A DNA stretch of 22,933 nt from Rhodospirillales bacterium. GTDB lineage: Bacteria > Pseudomonadota > Alphaproteobacteria > JAREAF01. Numbering within the stretch: the first letter of the stretch is position 1; every line of letters starts with the position of its first letter. Location of the stretch: assembly GCA_029240475.1 (NCBI GenBank), contig JAREAF010000003.1, positions 1-22,933 on the forward strand, given 5' to 3'. Positions 7,507-14,355 of the stretch are shown piece after piece. A program made the translations under genes and the position numbers. The notes under the pieces are model-generated. The model was not told where the DNA came from, ran no database searches, and worked only from the letters and a program-made list of their open reading frames with translations.

Positions 7507-8013
7507 AAACCGAGCGCAAACCCGCTGTTCCTTCGCGAGGAGGAGCTGCGCCAGGGGATGGAGCTGCTCTTCTACGCGTATCGCGACTTCACCGCCGAGC
7601 CCGACGCCATGCTCGCGCAGTACGGCTTTGGGCGGGCCCATCATCGGGTCATCTATTTCGTTGGCCGCTACCCCGGCTCCACCGTCTCGGACCTGCTGGC
7701 GATCCTGCGGATCACCAAGCAGAGCCTGTCGCGCGTGCTGGGCCAGCTGGTCCGAGAGGGATTTGTGACGCAGACCCCGGGCCCGCGCGACCGCCGCCAG
7801 CGGCTCCTGAACCTCACGCCCAAGGGCGAGGAGCTCGAACGGCGCCTGTCGGAGAACCAGCGCGCGCTGATCGCCCGCGCCTACCGGGAGGCGGGCGCCG
7901 AAGCGGTCGAGGGTTTCCGCAAGGTGCTGCTCGGGATGATCGAGGAGCGCGATCGCGCCAAGTTCGAGCGGACCGGCTATCCGGGCCCGGTCCCGATCCG
8001 CCGGCCGGGTTGA
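7495..8013 (+). CDS. MarR-family transcriptional regulator, PetP-like
   Basis: This 172-residue winged-helix dimer of the MarR family probably controls its own operon. The N-terminal segment LFLREEELRQGMELLFYAYRDF (about 11-32) and the pairing with a following PetR-like response regulator match the PetP-PetR arrangement known from Rhodobacter. The winged HTH covers about 63-106 (TVSDLLAILRITKQSLSRVLGQLVREGFV, then the wing with the conserved DRR of PRDRRQRLLNLTPKG). The start is the only one giving the conserved N-terminus; it sits in a palindrome and lacks a Shine-Dalgarno. A 54-base gap separates it from the response regulator. The signal it senses cannot be read from the sequence. Confidence 0.88.
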   Translation: MADIKPSANPLFLREEELRQGMELLFYAYRDFTAEPDAMLAQYGFGRAHHRVIYFVGRYPGSTVSDLLAILRITKQSLSRVLGQLVREGFVTQTPGPRDRRQRLLNLTPKGEELERRLSENQRALIARAYREAGAEAVEGFRKVLLGMIEERDRAKFERTGYPGPVPIRRPG

Positions 8014-8067
8014 GGGCCGGCGGGCGCGGGTGGCGAGGGCGCGCGCGCTGCCGGTATATTCCAGGCA

Positions 8068-8748
8068 ATGAAGGACGAGATCCCGCACCTCCTGGTGGTC
8101 GACGACGATACGCGCCTGCGGGAGCTGTTGCGCCGGTATTTGAGCGAGCAGGGCTTCCGCGTGACCACCGCCGAGAACGCCGCCGCCGCGCGGGCGCGCC
8201 TTGCCAGCATGGAGTTCGACCTCATCGTGCTCGACCTCATGATGCCGGGCGAGACCGGGCTCGATTTCGCCTCCGACCTGCGGCGGCAAAGCGTCGTGCC
8301 GATCCTGATGCTGACCGCGATGGGCGAGCCGGAGGACCGCATCCTCGGGCTGGAACGGGGCGCCGACGACTACCTGCCCAAGCCGTTCGAGCCGCGCGAG
8401 CTTCTGGCGCGCATCCGCACGGTGCTGCGCCGCGCGCCGCAGCCCTCGATCCCGCCCCAGCCCCGGGTGGTGCGGTTCGGGGATTGCATGTTCGACCTCG
8501 ACCGGCAGCTTTTGACCCGTTCGGGCGTGCCCATCAAGCTCACCTCGACCGAAGCCGCCCTGCTGCGGGCGCTGGCGCTGTCTCAAGGTCGCCCGCTCAC
8601 GCGCGAGAGCCTGTCCGAAGGGCCGGGCCAAAGCCGGACGGTGGATGTGCAGGTAACCCGGCTTAGACGGAAGATCGAGGATGATCCGAAATTCCCGCGC
8701 TACCTTCAGACGGTGCGGGGCAAGGGCTATGTGCTTCTGACGGACTGA
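8068..8748 (+). CDS. OmpR-family response regulator, PetR-like
   Basis: This is a DNA-binding response regulator of 226 residues. The receiver domain has the acidic pair D12/D13 (VVDDDTRLR), phospho-acceptor D56 in LIVLDLMMPGETGLDF, T83 and K105 (LPKPFEPREL). The C-terminal OmpR/PhoB winged helix (about 132-226) shows LTSTEAALLRALA, the recognition region SRTVDVQVTRLRRKIEDD and the final wing LQTVRGKGYVL. The sequence and the upstream MarR partner resemble PetR of Rhodobacter, which is reported to be required for growth and to lie near the cytochrome bc1 genes there; no bc1 genes are in this window. Only 5 bases separate it from the histidine kinase gene, its presumed partner. Confidence 0.93.
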   Translation: MKDEIPHLLVVDDDTRLRELLRRYLSEQGFRVTTAENAAAARARLASMEFDLIVLDLMMPGETGLDFASDLRRQSVVPILMLTAMGEPEDRILGLERGADDYLPKPFEPRELLARIRTVLRRAPQPSIPPQPRVVRFGDCMFDLDRQLLTRSGVPIKLTSTEAALLRALALSQGRPLTRESLSEGPGQSRTVDVQVTRLRRKIEDDPKFPRYLQTVRGKGYVLLTD

Positions 8749-8753
8749 CCGGG

Positions 8754-10091
8754 ATGTCGCTGGATTATGACGAGGGCGAAGGCCGGGTGCTGAGGCAGAT
8801 CGTGCCGCGCTCGCTGCTCGGCCGCTCTCTGCTCATCATCGTCACCCCTCTGATCCTGCTGCAGGTGGTCTCGGCCTGGGCCTTCTACGAGCGTCACTGG
8901 GACAATGTCACCAAGCGGCTGGCGAATTCCGTCGCCGGCGACATTTCCACTGTGATCGCCTTGCGCGAACAAGTGGGGCCGGCGCAGGAAGCGGAGCTGC
9001 TGCGAACGGCTGGCGAAGCGATGGACCTGACGCTCAGCATCGAACCGGGGCAACGCCTGGCCGCCGCCCCGCCCCCCGCGTCGGACCGGCTCATCGACCG
9101 CATGCTCGCGCGCGCGCTCAATGAAAGGGTCGGGCGCCCGTACCTCATGGACACGATCAGCTTCACCAACCAAGTGGAGGTCAAGATCCAGCTGGAGGAC
9201 GGGGTCCTGCACGCCGTCGTTCCGCTGAACCGCCTGTTCAGCTCCAGCAGCTATGTCTTCATCCTTTACATGGTCGGAACCTCACTGGTGCTGTTCGCGG
9301 TCGCCACCGTCTTCATGCGCAACCAGGTGTGGCCGCTGCGCCGGCTGGCCACCGCGGCGGACCGGTTCGGCAAGGGCCAGGACGTGCCCGATTTCAAGCC
9401 GCAGGGCGCGACCGAGGTGCGCCTGGCCGCGGCCGCCTTCAACCGCATGCGCGCCCGCATCCAGCGGCAGATCACCCAGCGCACCGAGATGCTGGCCGGC
9501 GTCAGCCACGACCTGCGCACGCCCTTGACCCGCATGAAGCTCCAGCTGGCGATGCTGGGCGATGCCACGGAGATCGAGGAGCTGAAGGGCGACGTCGCCG
9601 AGATGGAGCGGATGGTCGAGGGCTATCTCGCCTTCGCGCGCGGCGAAGGCACCGAAAAGCCGGCGGAGACCGATCTCGGCCTGCTGCTGCGCGACGTCGT
9701 CGGCGACGCCCGCCGCGAGGGCACGGCGGTCGATCTGCATGTGGAGGATCGGCTGGTGGCGCTGGTGCGGCCAAACGCTCTGCGGCGCTGCCTCGTCAAC
9801 CTGGTCTCGAACGCCGCCCGCTTCGCCAGCCAGGTCTGGATCCGCGCCGGGCAGGTCGGCGACATGATCGAGATCACCGTGGACGACGACGGGCCCGGCA
9901 TTCCCGCGGACCGCCGCGAGGACGTGTTCAAGCCCTTCTTCCGGCTGGAAGGCTCGCGCAACCCGATGACCGGCGGCACCGGGCTGGGCCTCACCATCGC
10001 GCGCGACGTGATCCGCAGCCATGGCGGCGACCTGGTGCTGCTGGACGCGCCGACCGGGGGCTTGAGGGCGCGCCTCAGCCTTCCGCTCTGA
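8754..10091 (+). CDS. EnvZ-like membrane sensor histidine kinase
   Basis: This 445-residue inner-membrane kinase probably phosphorylates the response regulator encoded 5 bases upstream. Layout: first transmembrane helix about 22-45, a periplasmic domain of ~120 residues, second helix about 167-188, HAMP linker 189-240, dimerisation/phosphotransfer domain with H252 in LAGVSHDLRTPLTRMKLQL, and a HATPase domain with N box LVNLVSNAARFA (N349, N353), G1 DDDGPGIP (about 377-384), F box FKPFFRLE and G2 GGTGLGLTIA. The RTPLTR phosphorylation motif is EnvZ-type. All catalytic motifs are intact. The membrane protein gene downstream begins 4 bases after its stop, so at least these three genes are co-transcribed. 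The signal is unknown. Confidence 0.94.
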   Translation: MSLDYDEGEGRVLRQIVPRSLLGRSLLIIVTPLILLQVVSAWAFYERHWDNVTKRLANSVAGDISTVIALREQVGPAQEAELLRTAGEAMDLTLSIEPGQRLAAAPPPASDRLIDRMLARALNERVGRPYLMDTISFTNQVEVKIQLEDGVLHAVVPLNRLFSSSSYVFILYMVGTSLVLFAVATVFMRNQVWPLRRLATAADRFGKGQDVPDFKPQGATEVRLAAAAFNRMRARIQRQITQRTEMLAGVSHDLRTPLTRMKLQLAMLGDATEIEELKGDVAEMERMVEGYLAFARGEGTEKPAETDLGLLLRDVVGDARREGTAVDLHVEDRLVALVRPNALRRCLVNLVSNAARFASQVWIRAGQVGDMIEITVDDDGPGIPADRREDVFKPFFRLEGSRNPMTGGTGLGLTIARDVIRSHGGDLVLLDAPTGGLRARLSLPL

Positions 10092-10095
10092 CGGC

Positions 10096-10851
10096 ATGCC
10101 GGGCCACCGCACCTATCGTTTCGCCCTGGCGGGCCTTTTCCTGGTCTGGTGGGCGGCGTTGGCGATCGCGCCCAAATATCGACACGACTGGATGCTGGAG
10201 AATGCGCTGGTCGTCTTCGTCTTCCTGCCGCTCATCGTGCTCTCGCATTTCAAGCTGCCGCTCTCGCGCATCTCCTACACGCTGATCTTCCTCTTCATGG
10301 CGCTGCACGAGGTCGGCGCCCACTACACCTACTCGGAAGTCCCCTATGACGACTGGAGCCACGCGCTGATCGGCCGCGACCTCAACGAGCTGCTCGGCTG
10401 GGAGCGCAACAATTTCGACCGCGTGATCCACTTCGCCTACGGGCTGCTACTGGCCTACCCGATCCGCGAGGTCTTCCTGCGCGTGGCCAACGTGCGAGGC
10501 TTCTGGGGATATTTCCTGCCGCTCGACCTCACCATGTCCACCTCCATGCTGTTCGAGCTGATCGAATGGGGCGCGGCCGAGCTGTTCGGGGGCGAGCTGG
10601 GCGCCGCCTATCTCGGCACCCAGGGCGACATCTGGGACGCGCACAAGGACATCATGGCGCTGGCGAGCCTCGGGGCCCTCATCGCCATGCTGATCACGGC
10701 CGCCCTCAACGCCGCGCTGCAGCGAGACTTCGCCCTGGAATTCGCCGACAGCCTCCGCGTGAAGGAGCGGCGCCCGCTGGGCGAGGACGCGATCGCCCGC
10801 ATGCTGGCGCAGGGAGGGTCCCGGCCCTTGGCCTCCAAACCGAACGGCTGA
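10096..10851 (+). CDS. YjdF/DUF2238-family inner-membrane protein
   Basis: This 251-residue polytopic membrane protein has about six hydrophobic segments (about 8-24, 34-50, 56-72, 111-130, 140-157 and 188-207). Between the third and fourth it has a polar stretch with HEVGAHYTYSEVPYDDWSHAL and FDRVIHFAYG, rich in His, Asp and Tyr; later it has FELIEWG and TQGDIWDAHKDI. These conserved-looking polar residues in the membrane region fit the DUF2238/YjdF family, whose function is not established. It begins 4 bases after the kinase stop, so it probably belongs to the two-component operon and could be a target or an accessory to signalling. The C-terminal ~40 residues are charged and cytoplasmic by prediction. 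Family call is by motif memory, so moderately sure. Confidence 0.82.
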   Translation: MPGHRTYRFALAGLFLVWWAALAIAPKYRHDWMLENALVVFVFLPLIVLSHFKLPLSRISYTLIFLFMALHEVGAHYTYSEVPYDDWSHALIGRDLNELLGWERNNFDRVIHFAYGLLLAYPIREVFLRVANVRGFWGYFLPLDLTMSTSMLFELIEWGAAELFGGELGAAYLGTQGDIWDAHKDIMALASLGALIAMLITAALNAALQRDFALEFADSLRVKERRPLGEDAIARMLAQGGSRPLASKPNG

Positions 10852-10903
10852 GCCGCCGGCCGGCGGACACCGCGGCCTGACCGATGCGCCAGCTGCGGAA
10901 ATG

Positions 10904-10922
10904 ATGTAAGACCTCCTTACAT
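10904..10922. promoter_or_regulatory. Operator overlapping the TetR gene start
   Basis: ATGTAAG (10904-10910) and CTTACAT (10916-10922) form a perfect 7-bp inverted repeat with a 5-base spacer; the right arm includes the first two bases of the ATG at 10921. Written as half-sites it is ATGTAA-N7-TTACAT. The same 6-7-6 geometry recurs twice at 11615-11639 upstream of the next gene. A weak promoter (CTGACC 10877-10882, 17 bases, AATGAT 10900-10905) would be covered by it. Likely autorepression by the TetR protein. Confidence 0.6.
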
Positions 10923-11577
10923 GGGATGGTCTCGTCACGGCCCGGGCGGGCGCCGGGGTTATCACCACGGCAATTTGCGGGAGGCGCTGGTCCGCGCCGC
11001 GCTCGATCTGATCGGCGACAAGGGGCCGGGCGGGTTCACCTTCGCCGATGCGGCCCGGCTCGCCGGCGTCAGCCCCGCCGCGCCTTACCGGCACTTCCGC
11101 GACCGCGAGCAGCTGCTGTGCGACGTCGCCCGGCGCGGCTTCGAGCAATTCGCAGAGGAACTGGAGCGCGCCTGGGAAGGCGGCGCGCCGGACGCGTTCG
11201 CCGCCTACGAGCGCCTCGGCCATGCCTATCTGAGCTTCGCGCGCAAGGAACCCGCCTATTACTCGGCCATGTTCGAGGCGGGCATTTCCCTCGACCAGGA
11301 CCCTGCCCTGCGGCAGGCCGCCGACGCCGCCTTCTCCGTTCTGCGCGAAGCCTCCGAGCAGCTCTGCCTGCAGCTCCCGCGCGACGCCCGGCCGCCGGCG
11401 CTGATGATGGCGCTCCATGTCTGGAGTCTTGCGCACGGAATCTCCACGCTGTTCGCGCGCGCGGATGGGGGCCGGCGCAAGCTGCCGATGTCCGCGGAGG
11501 ATCTGCTCGAATCGGCGATGCTGATCTATCTGCGCGGGCTCGGGCTGCGCGCCTCCGCCAAGCCGCGCAGGAAGTAG
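10921..11577 (+). CDS. TetR/AcrR-family regulator with WHG-type C-terminal domain
   Basis: This 218-residue dimeric repressor has an N-terminal GRRGYHHGNLREALVRAAL (about 10-28) and the helix-turn-helix FTFADAARLAGVSPAAPYRHF (about 39-59), typical of TetR proteins of the YHHGNLR type. The C-terminal part has ALHVWSLAHGISTLF, the Trp-His-Gly-like segment of the WHG ligand-binding domain. The ATG at 10921 is the only start that keeps the whole HTH. It lacks a Shine-Dalgarno and sits in a palindrome, so the transcript may have a very short leader. The next gene (DUF2852) is 72 bases away and has related operators, making it the most likely target. The inducer is unknown. Confidence 0.9.
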   Translation: MGWSRHGPGGRRGYHHGNLREALVRAALDLIGDKGPGGFTFADAARLAGVSPAAPYRHFRDREQLLCDVARRGFEQFAEELERAWEGGAPDAFAAYERLGHAYLSFARKEPAYYSAMFEAGISLDQDPALRQAADAAFSVLREASEQLCLQLPRDARPPALMMALHVWSLAHGISTLFARADGGRRKLPMSAEDLLESAMLIYLRGLGLRASAKPRRK

Positions 11578-11591
11578 CCCCGCGCTTGCGC

Positions 11592-11619
11592 TTGACACGG
11601 CGGACAAGCGCGGTATGTT
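11592..11619 (+). promoter_or_regulatory. Promoter of the DUF2852 gene
   Basis: A consensus -35 TTGACA (11592-11597) is followed after 16 bases by TATGTT (11614-11619, 4 of 6). The -10 overlaps the palindrome 11615-11639. The predicted start near 11626 leaves a leader of about 24 bases with GGAG at 11640-11643, which favours translation from the ATG at 11650. Confidence 0.6.
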
Positions 11620-11639
11620 AATGTTACTAACATTTACAT
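11615..11639. promoter_or_regulatory. Double, overlapping TetR-type operator before the DUF2852 gene
   Basis: This is a 25-bp near-perfect palindrome centred on C11627 (12-bp arms, one mismatch pair). It resolves into two 19-bp sites offset by 6 bp: ATGTTA-N7-TAACAT (11615-11633) and ATGTTA-N7-TTACAT (11621-11639). Both share the 6-7-6 geometry of the site at the TetR start (10904-10922). It overlaps the -10 element and the probable transcription start, as expected of a repressor site. Confidence 0.65.
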
Positions 11640-11649
11640 GGAGCCGCTC

Positions 11650-12036
11650 ATGGGCATCGCCGCGCGATTGGACGAGATGGGAAAGCCGGCCTGGATCGGC
11701 TTGCTCGTGCTGAGCTTCGTTCTGTTCTGGCCGCTGGGGCTCGCCCTCTTGGCCTTCTTGATATGGAGTGGACGCATGGGATGCTGGAAGCACGCGGGAC
11801 ACGGCCGCTGGCATGATCGGATGCACTCGGCTCCGGGCCGCTGGTACCGGATGCAGCAGTCGAGCGGCAATCGGGCATTCGACGAATATCGCGAGGAGAC
11901 GCTGCGCAGGCTGGAAGAGGAGCAGCGCGAGTTCAAGGAGTTCCTCGACCGGCTGCGCCACGCCAAGGACAAGGCCGAGTTCGACCAGTTCATGGCCGAA
12001 CGCGCGCAACGGCCGGCGCCGGAGTCTCAGGTCTAG
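11650..12036 (+). CDS. DUF2852 small membrane protein with coiled-coil tail
   Basis: This 128-residue protein has an N-terminal amphipathic GIAARLDEMGKPAW, a single hydrophobic helix (about 15-38, PAWIGLLVLSFVLFWPLGLA), the conserved IWSGRMGCW segment (38-46), a His-rich linker (KHAGHGRWHDRMH) and a charged helical tail EEEQREFKEFLDRLRHAKDKAEFDQFMAER predicted to form a coiled coil. This organisation is that of DUF2852 proteins, whose function is not known. The ATG at 11650 is preferred over 11638 because GGAG (11640-11643) lies 6 bases before it, and because 11638 is inside the operator. Strong promoter, double operator and its own terminator make it a single-gene unit under probable control of the adjacent TetR regulator. 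Confidence 0.85.
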   Translation: MGIAARLDEMGKPAWIGLLVLSFVLFWPLGLALLAFLIWSGRMGCWKHAGHGRWHDRMHSAPGRWYRMQQSSGNRAFDEYREETLRRLEEEQREFKEFLDRLRHAKDKAEFDQFMAERAQRPAPESQV

Positions 12037-12054
12037 TCTTAGCCGTCGCACAGC

Positions 12055-12086
12055 AGCCGCCGCCCCCACCCGGGTGCGGCGGCTTT
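12055..12086 (+). terminator. Rho-independent terminator after the DUF2852 gene
   Basis: AGCCGCCGC (12055-12063) pairs perfectly with GCGGCGGCT (12076-12084), with a self-complementary ACCCGGGT inside the loop, followed by TTT (12084-12086). It starts 18 bases after the gene stop and lies just before the end of the convergent methyltransferase gene. The T tract is short. Confidence 0.6.
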
Positions 12087-12091
12087 CGCGT

Positions 12092-12709
12092 TCAGGGCGC
12101 GCGGCTTCCCAACACGCAGATCGCGGGGACCGGCTTCAGCGGCAGCTCCTCTGTGCGGACCTGGGTGAAGCCGGCGGCCGTCATGAGCTTCTCCAGCTCC
12201 GCCCCCATCTGGCGCGCGTCGGCCGCGGTCGCGCCGCGTTGGCGCGGCATGTAGGTCGTGGCGAGGCGGCCACCCGGCGCAAGCAGCCGGTGAAAGAGCG
12301 CCAACAGGCCGGGCTGGTCCGGCACGAACTGCACCACGTTCACCGAGAGGATCTTGTCGAACGGACCGGGCAGCGTGGCCAACGCCTCGACGCCGCCCAG
12401 CCGCAGCTCGACCTGCCGCTCGAGGCCGAGCTTCCTCACGCGGGCGCGCGCCTGCTCGATCATCACCGGGGAGTGATCGATGCCGACCACGCGTCCGGCC
12501 GTTGCCCGAGCGGCGGCGGCGGTGAGCGCGAGGCCGGGCCCGCAGCCCAAATCCAGCACCCGATCTCCCGGTGCGATCTCCAGCAGCTGGACCGTCCAGT
12601 CGTTGCGCGCCCGGTTGGAGCTGCGATGGGCCATGATCCAGCCGGCGAACGCGCCGAGCCGCCCCTCGGGCTTCCGGAATTGCGCGGCGAATTTCGCCCC
12701 GAGACTCAT
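12092..12709 (-). CDS. Class I SAM-dependent methyltransferase
   Basis: This 205-residue Rossmann-fold methyltransferase has the SAM-binding motif I VLDLGCGPGLALTAAAA (51-67), an acidic end of strand 2 (VVGIDHSPVMIEQA) and the motif IV region FDKILSVNVVQFV. It is closest in feel to UbiE/COQ5-like or generic methyltransferase-11 proteins, but the substrate cannot be assigned. It is last in a four-gene minus-strand run with a hydroxylase, a MarR regulator and a small membrane protein; its ATG overlaps the stop of the small gene (ATGA, 12706-12709). The context hints at a lipid or other hydrophobic substrate. One alternative reading frame over the same region has no family features. Confidence 0.88.
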   Translation of the reverse strand: MSLGAKFAAQFRKPEGRLGAFAGWIMAHRSSNRARNDWTVQLLEIAPGDRVLDLGCGPGLALTAAAARATAGRVVGIDHSPVMIEQARARVRKLGLERQVELRLGGVEALATLPGPFDKILSVNVVQFVPDQPGLLALFHRLLAPGGRLATTYMPRQRGATAADARQMGAELEKLMTAAGFTQVRTEELPLKPVPAICVLGSRAP

Positions 12710-12966
12710 GATCGGTCGTGTCCGGCGCCGGGCCGCCTTTCTCCGGCTCCAACGAGCCGTCCTGCCGCAGCCGTGAGGGCTGCGATGCCGGCGATGGCTG
12801 CGGCAAGGGACAATGCGAGGCGAAAGCCGGCCGGGCTCGCGCCCATCAGCTCGACCGCCGGACCGTTCCAGGCCAACAGCAGCGGCACCGCGACGATCAG
12901 GACAGCGGCGGCCAGTGCCGCCAAGCGCCGGCTTAGCTCGCGCCGTCCGCGCTCATGCCGGCTCAT
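12706..12966 (-). CDS. Small two-helix membrane protein, unknown function
   Basis: This 86-residue protein has a basic N-terminus (MSRHERGRRELSRR), a hydrophobic helix about 15-33 (LAALAAAVLIVAVPLLLAW), a short loop and a second about 48-70 (FRLALSLAAAIAGIAALTAAAG), ending in a charged tail. I do not recognise a family. Evidence that it is real is positional: it begins inside the last codons of the MarR gene (14-base overlap) with AGGAG just before the ATG, although the spacing is very short, and its stop overlaps the methyltransferase start by four bases. It fills the gap between two real genes exactly, as a translationally coupled gene would. Confidence 0.65.
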   Translation of the reverse strand: MSRHERGRRELSRRLAALAAAVLIVAVPLLLAWNGPAVELMGASPAGFRLALSLAAAIAGIAALTAAAGRLVGAGERRPGAGHDRS

Positions 12967-13420
12967 TCTCCTTTCCCCCGTCGCGCAGCTGCTGCAGCTG
13001 CTCGTTCAGCTTGCGGATGGTCTCGACGGCGATCATCAGGTCGCGCGCGGGGAGAGCGGCGGTGAGCTGGGTCAAGAGCGCCTGCTCGCGGCGCTGCATG
13101 TCCTCGAAGGCGGCGTGCCCGCGCGGGGTGAGCTCGATCAGCGGCGAGCGCTTGTGGTCGGGGTTCGGAACCGCGACCGCCAGATCGGCCTCCAGGAGCT
13201 GATCGACCAGCGTCTGGATGTGCTGGCGCGTCACGTTCTTGGAGCGCGCCACCTGCGGAACGGTCTGCGGCCCGCCTTCGTACAAGCTCTCCATCACCGC
13301 GCGCATTGAAGCGGTGATCCCGAACTGCCGGTGCAGGTCGTCGCCTACATTTCCCATCAGGTGGAAGCATGCCCGGATCGCTCGGGTGAGGATGTAGATG
13401 GTCTCGAGTTCCCCGTTCAA
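12953..13420 (-). CDS. MarR-family regulator of the hydroxylase operon
   Basis: This 155-residue winged-helix protein has the N-terminal dimerisation helix ETIYILTRAIRACFHLMGNVGDDLHRQFG, the HTH PQTVPQVARSKNVTRQHIQTLVDQLLEADL (about 51-80) and the wing AVPNPDHKRSPLIELTPRG (about 83-101). The open frame continues far upstream, but only the TTG at 13420 gives a MarR-like N-terminus. It overlaps the hydroxylase stop as TTGA, and GGAG lies 5 bases before it. A non-ATG start with stop/start coupling would keep its level tied to the hydroxylase. It probably represses the promoter at 14338-14366 through the TTGTCA/TGACAA repeats. Confidence 0.87.
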   Translation of the reverse strand: MNGELETIYILTRAIRACFHLMGNVGDDLHRQFGITASMRAVMESLYEGGPQTVPQVARSKNVTRQHIQTLVDQLLEADLAVAVPNPDHKRSPLIELTPRGHAAFEDMQRREQALLTQLTAALPARDLMIAVETIRKLNEQLQQLRDGGKENEPA

Positions 13421-14307
13421 CCGGCTCCGGCTCCCCTGGCGCTTGCCGCCGCGACCGCACCGCTCCGGCTCGCGGCGCCGAGCGGCGCCAGGCGAATGAA
13501 GGGCAGGACCAACAGCCACGACAGCGAGGTTGTGCGTGCGTCCTGGCACTCTTCCAGACCGAGCCGCATGGTGGCAAGCTCCTCCGTGGGCCGCGTGCGA
13601 TAGGTGCCGCACAGGCGGTCCCACCAGGTCACCGTCACGCCAAAGTTGCTGTCGGTTTCTTTTTGCAAGATCGAGTGGTGGACCCGATGCACGTCTGGGG
13701 TGACCAGCACCCAGGCGAGCACGCGATTTAGTCGCGCCGGCAGGCGAATGTTGGCGTGATTGAACACCGCCATGCCCGCATCGAAGATCTCGAACACAAT
13801 GATCGCGATCGGCGGGATGCCGAAGGCCAGCACGACCACCAGCATGATCGGCGTGGAGTAGACGAACTCCAGCGGGTGGAAGCGCGCGGTGGTGCTGATG
13901 TCGATCTCGGTGTCGGTATGGTGCAGGCGGTGGACGCGCCACATCCACGGCACCTTGTGATTGGCGACATGGACGAGATAGGAGGCGAAGCTGCGGGCCA
14001 GCAGTCCCAGCACGAAGGCGGCCCAGGCCGGGATCGCCGGATCGTTGAGCAGCCCGCGTCCGGTGGACGCCGCGTAGTCGGCCGCGAGGAGCAGGCTGAG
14101 GCCCGCGCCGCCCATCGCGCCCAGCACCATGATGTTGATGAAGGTGATGCTGAAGCTGGCGCTCCAACGCTTCAGGCGCGGGCCCGCGGACCGGCGCGCG
14201 ACGGCACGCTCGAGAAGGCCGAACAGGATCAGAGCGCCGAAGAACGCGGCATATTGCAGCGGCTCGGCGGCGCTGCGGAGGAATTCGGAGAGAGCGGCAG
14301 CGGACAT
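13417..14307 (-). CDS. Sterol desaturase / fatty acid hydroxylase family membrane di-iron protein
   Basis: This 296-residue membrane enzyme carries the histidine clusters of the fatty-acid hydroxylase superfamily: H113 and H117 (HVANH), H126/H129/H130 (HRLHH), H144, H184 (FNHANIR) and H207/H210/H211 (HRVHH). Hydrophobic helices lie about 20-34, 52-76, 94-112 and 152-178. These proteins use a non-haem di-iron site and O2 to hydroxylate or desaturate lipid substrates; the substrate here is unknown. The C-terminal ~25 residues are a low-complexity Ala/Gly/Arg tail overlapping the MarR start. It is the first gene of the operon, with its own promoter 31 bases upstream and weak ribosome-binding bases (GAGA) before ATG 14307. 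Confidence 0.9.
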   Translation of the reverse strand: MSAAALSEFLRSAAEPLQYAAFFGALILFGLLERAVARRSAGPRLKRWSASFSITFINIMVLGAMGGAGLSLLLAADYAASTGRGLLNDPAIPAWAAFVLGLLARSFASYLVHVANHKVPWMWRVHRLHHTDTEIDISTTARFHPLEFVYSTPIMLVVVLAFGIPPIAIIVFEIFDAGMAVFNHANIRLPARLNRVLAWVLVTPDVHRVHHSILQKETDSNFGVTVTWWDRLCGTYRTRPTEELATMRLGLEECQDARTTSLSWLLVLPFIRLAPLGAASRSGAVAAASARGAGAG

Positions 14308-14320
14308 GCGGATCTCGCGT

Positions 14321-14355
14321 TTGACAAGTCTGTTGTCAACATAAAAGATGACAAC
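14321..14355. promoter_or_regulatory. TTGTCA/TGACAA operator cluster at the hydroxylase promoter
   Basis: TTGACAA (14321-14327) and TTGTCAA (14333-14339) form a perfect 7-bp inverted repeat with a 5-base spacer. A third half-site, TGACAAC (14349-14355), pairs with GTTGTCA (14332-14338) as a second inverted repeat with a 10-base spacer. The cluster covers the -10 region, the spacer and the predicted transcription start of the minus-strand promoter. Probable binding site of the MarR protein encoded second in the operon; inferred from position. Confidence 0.6.

Noticed and set aside
10853..10866. Perfect 14-bp palindrome CCGCCGGCCGGCGG after the DUF2238 gene
   Set aside because: It has no room for a loop and no T tract. 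Such GC palindromes are expected by chance at this composition, so it is not called a terminator.
10447..12069. 540-residue minus-strand frame spanning DUF2238, TetR and DUF2852 genes
   Set aside because: It crosses three well-supported plus-strand genes and their promoters and has low-complexity composition with no family motif.
11768..13309. 513-residue plus-strand frame running from DUF2852 across the methyltransferase
   Set aside because: It overlaps DUF2852 in another frame and is antisense to the methyltransferase, small membrane and MarR genes; composition is that of shadow coding.
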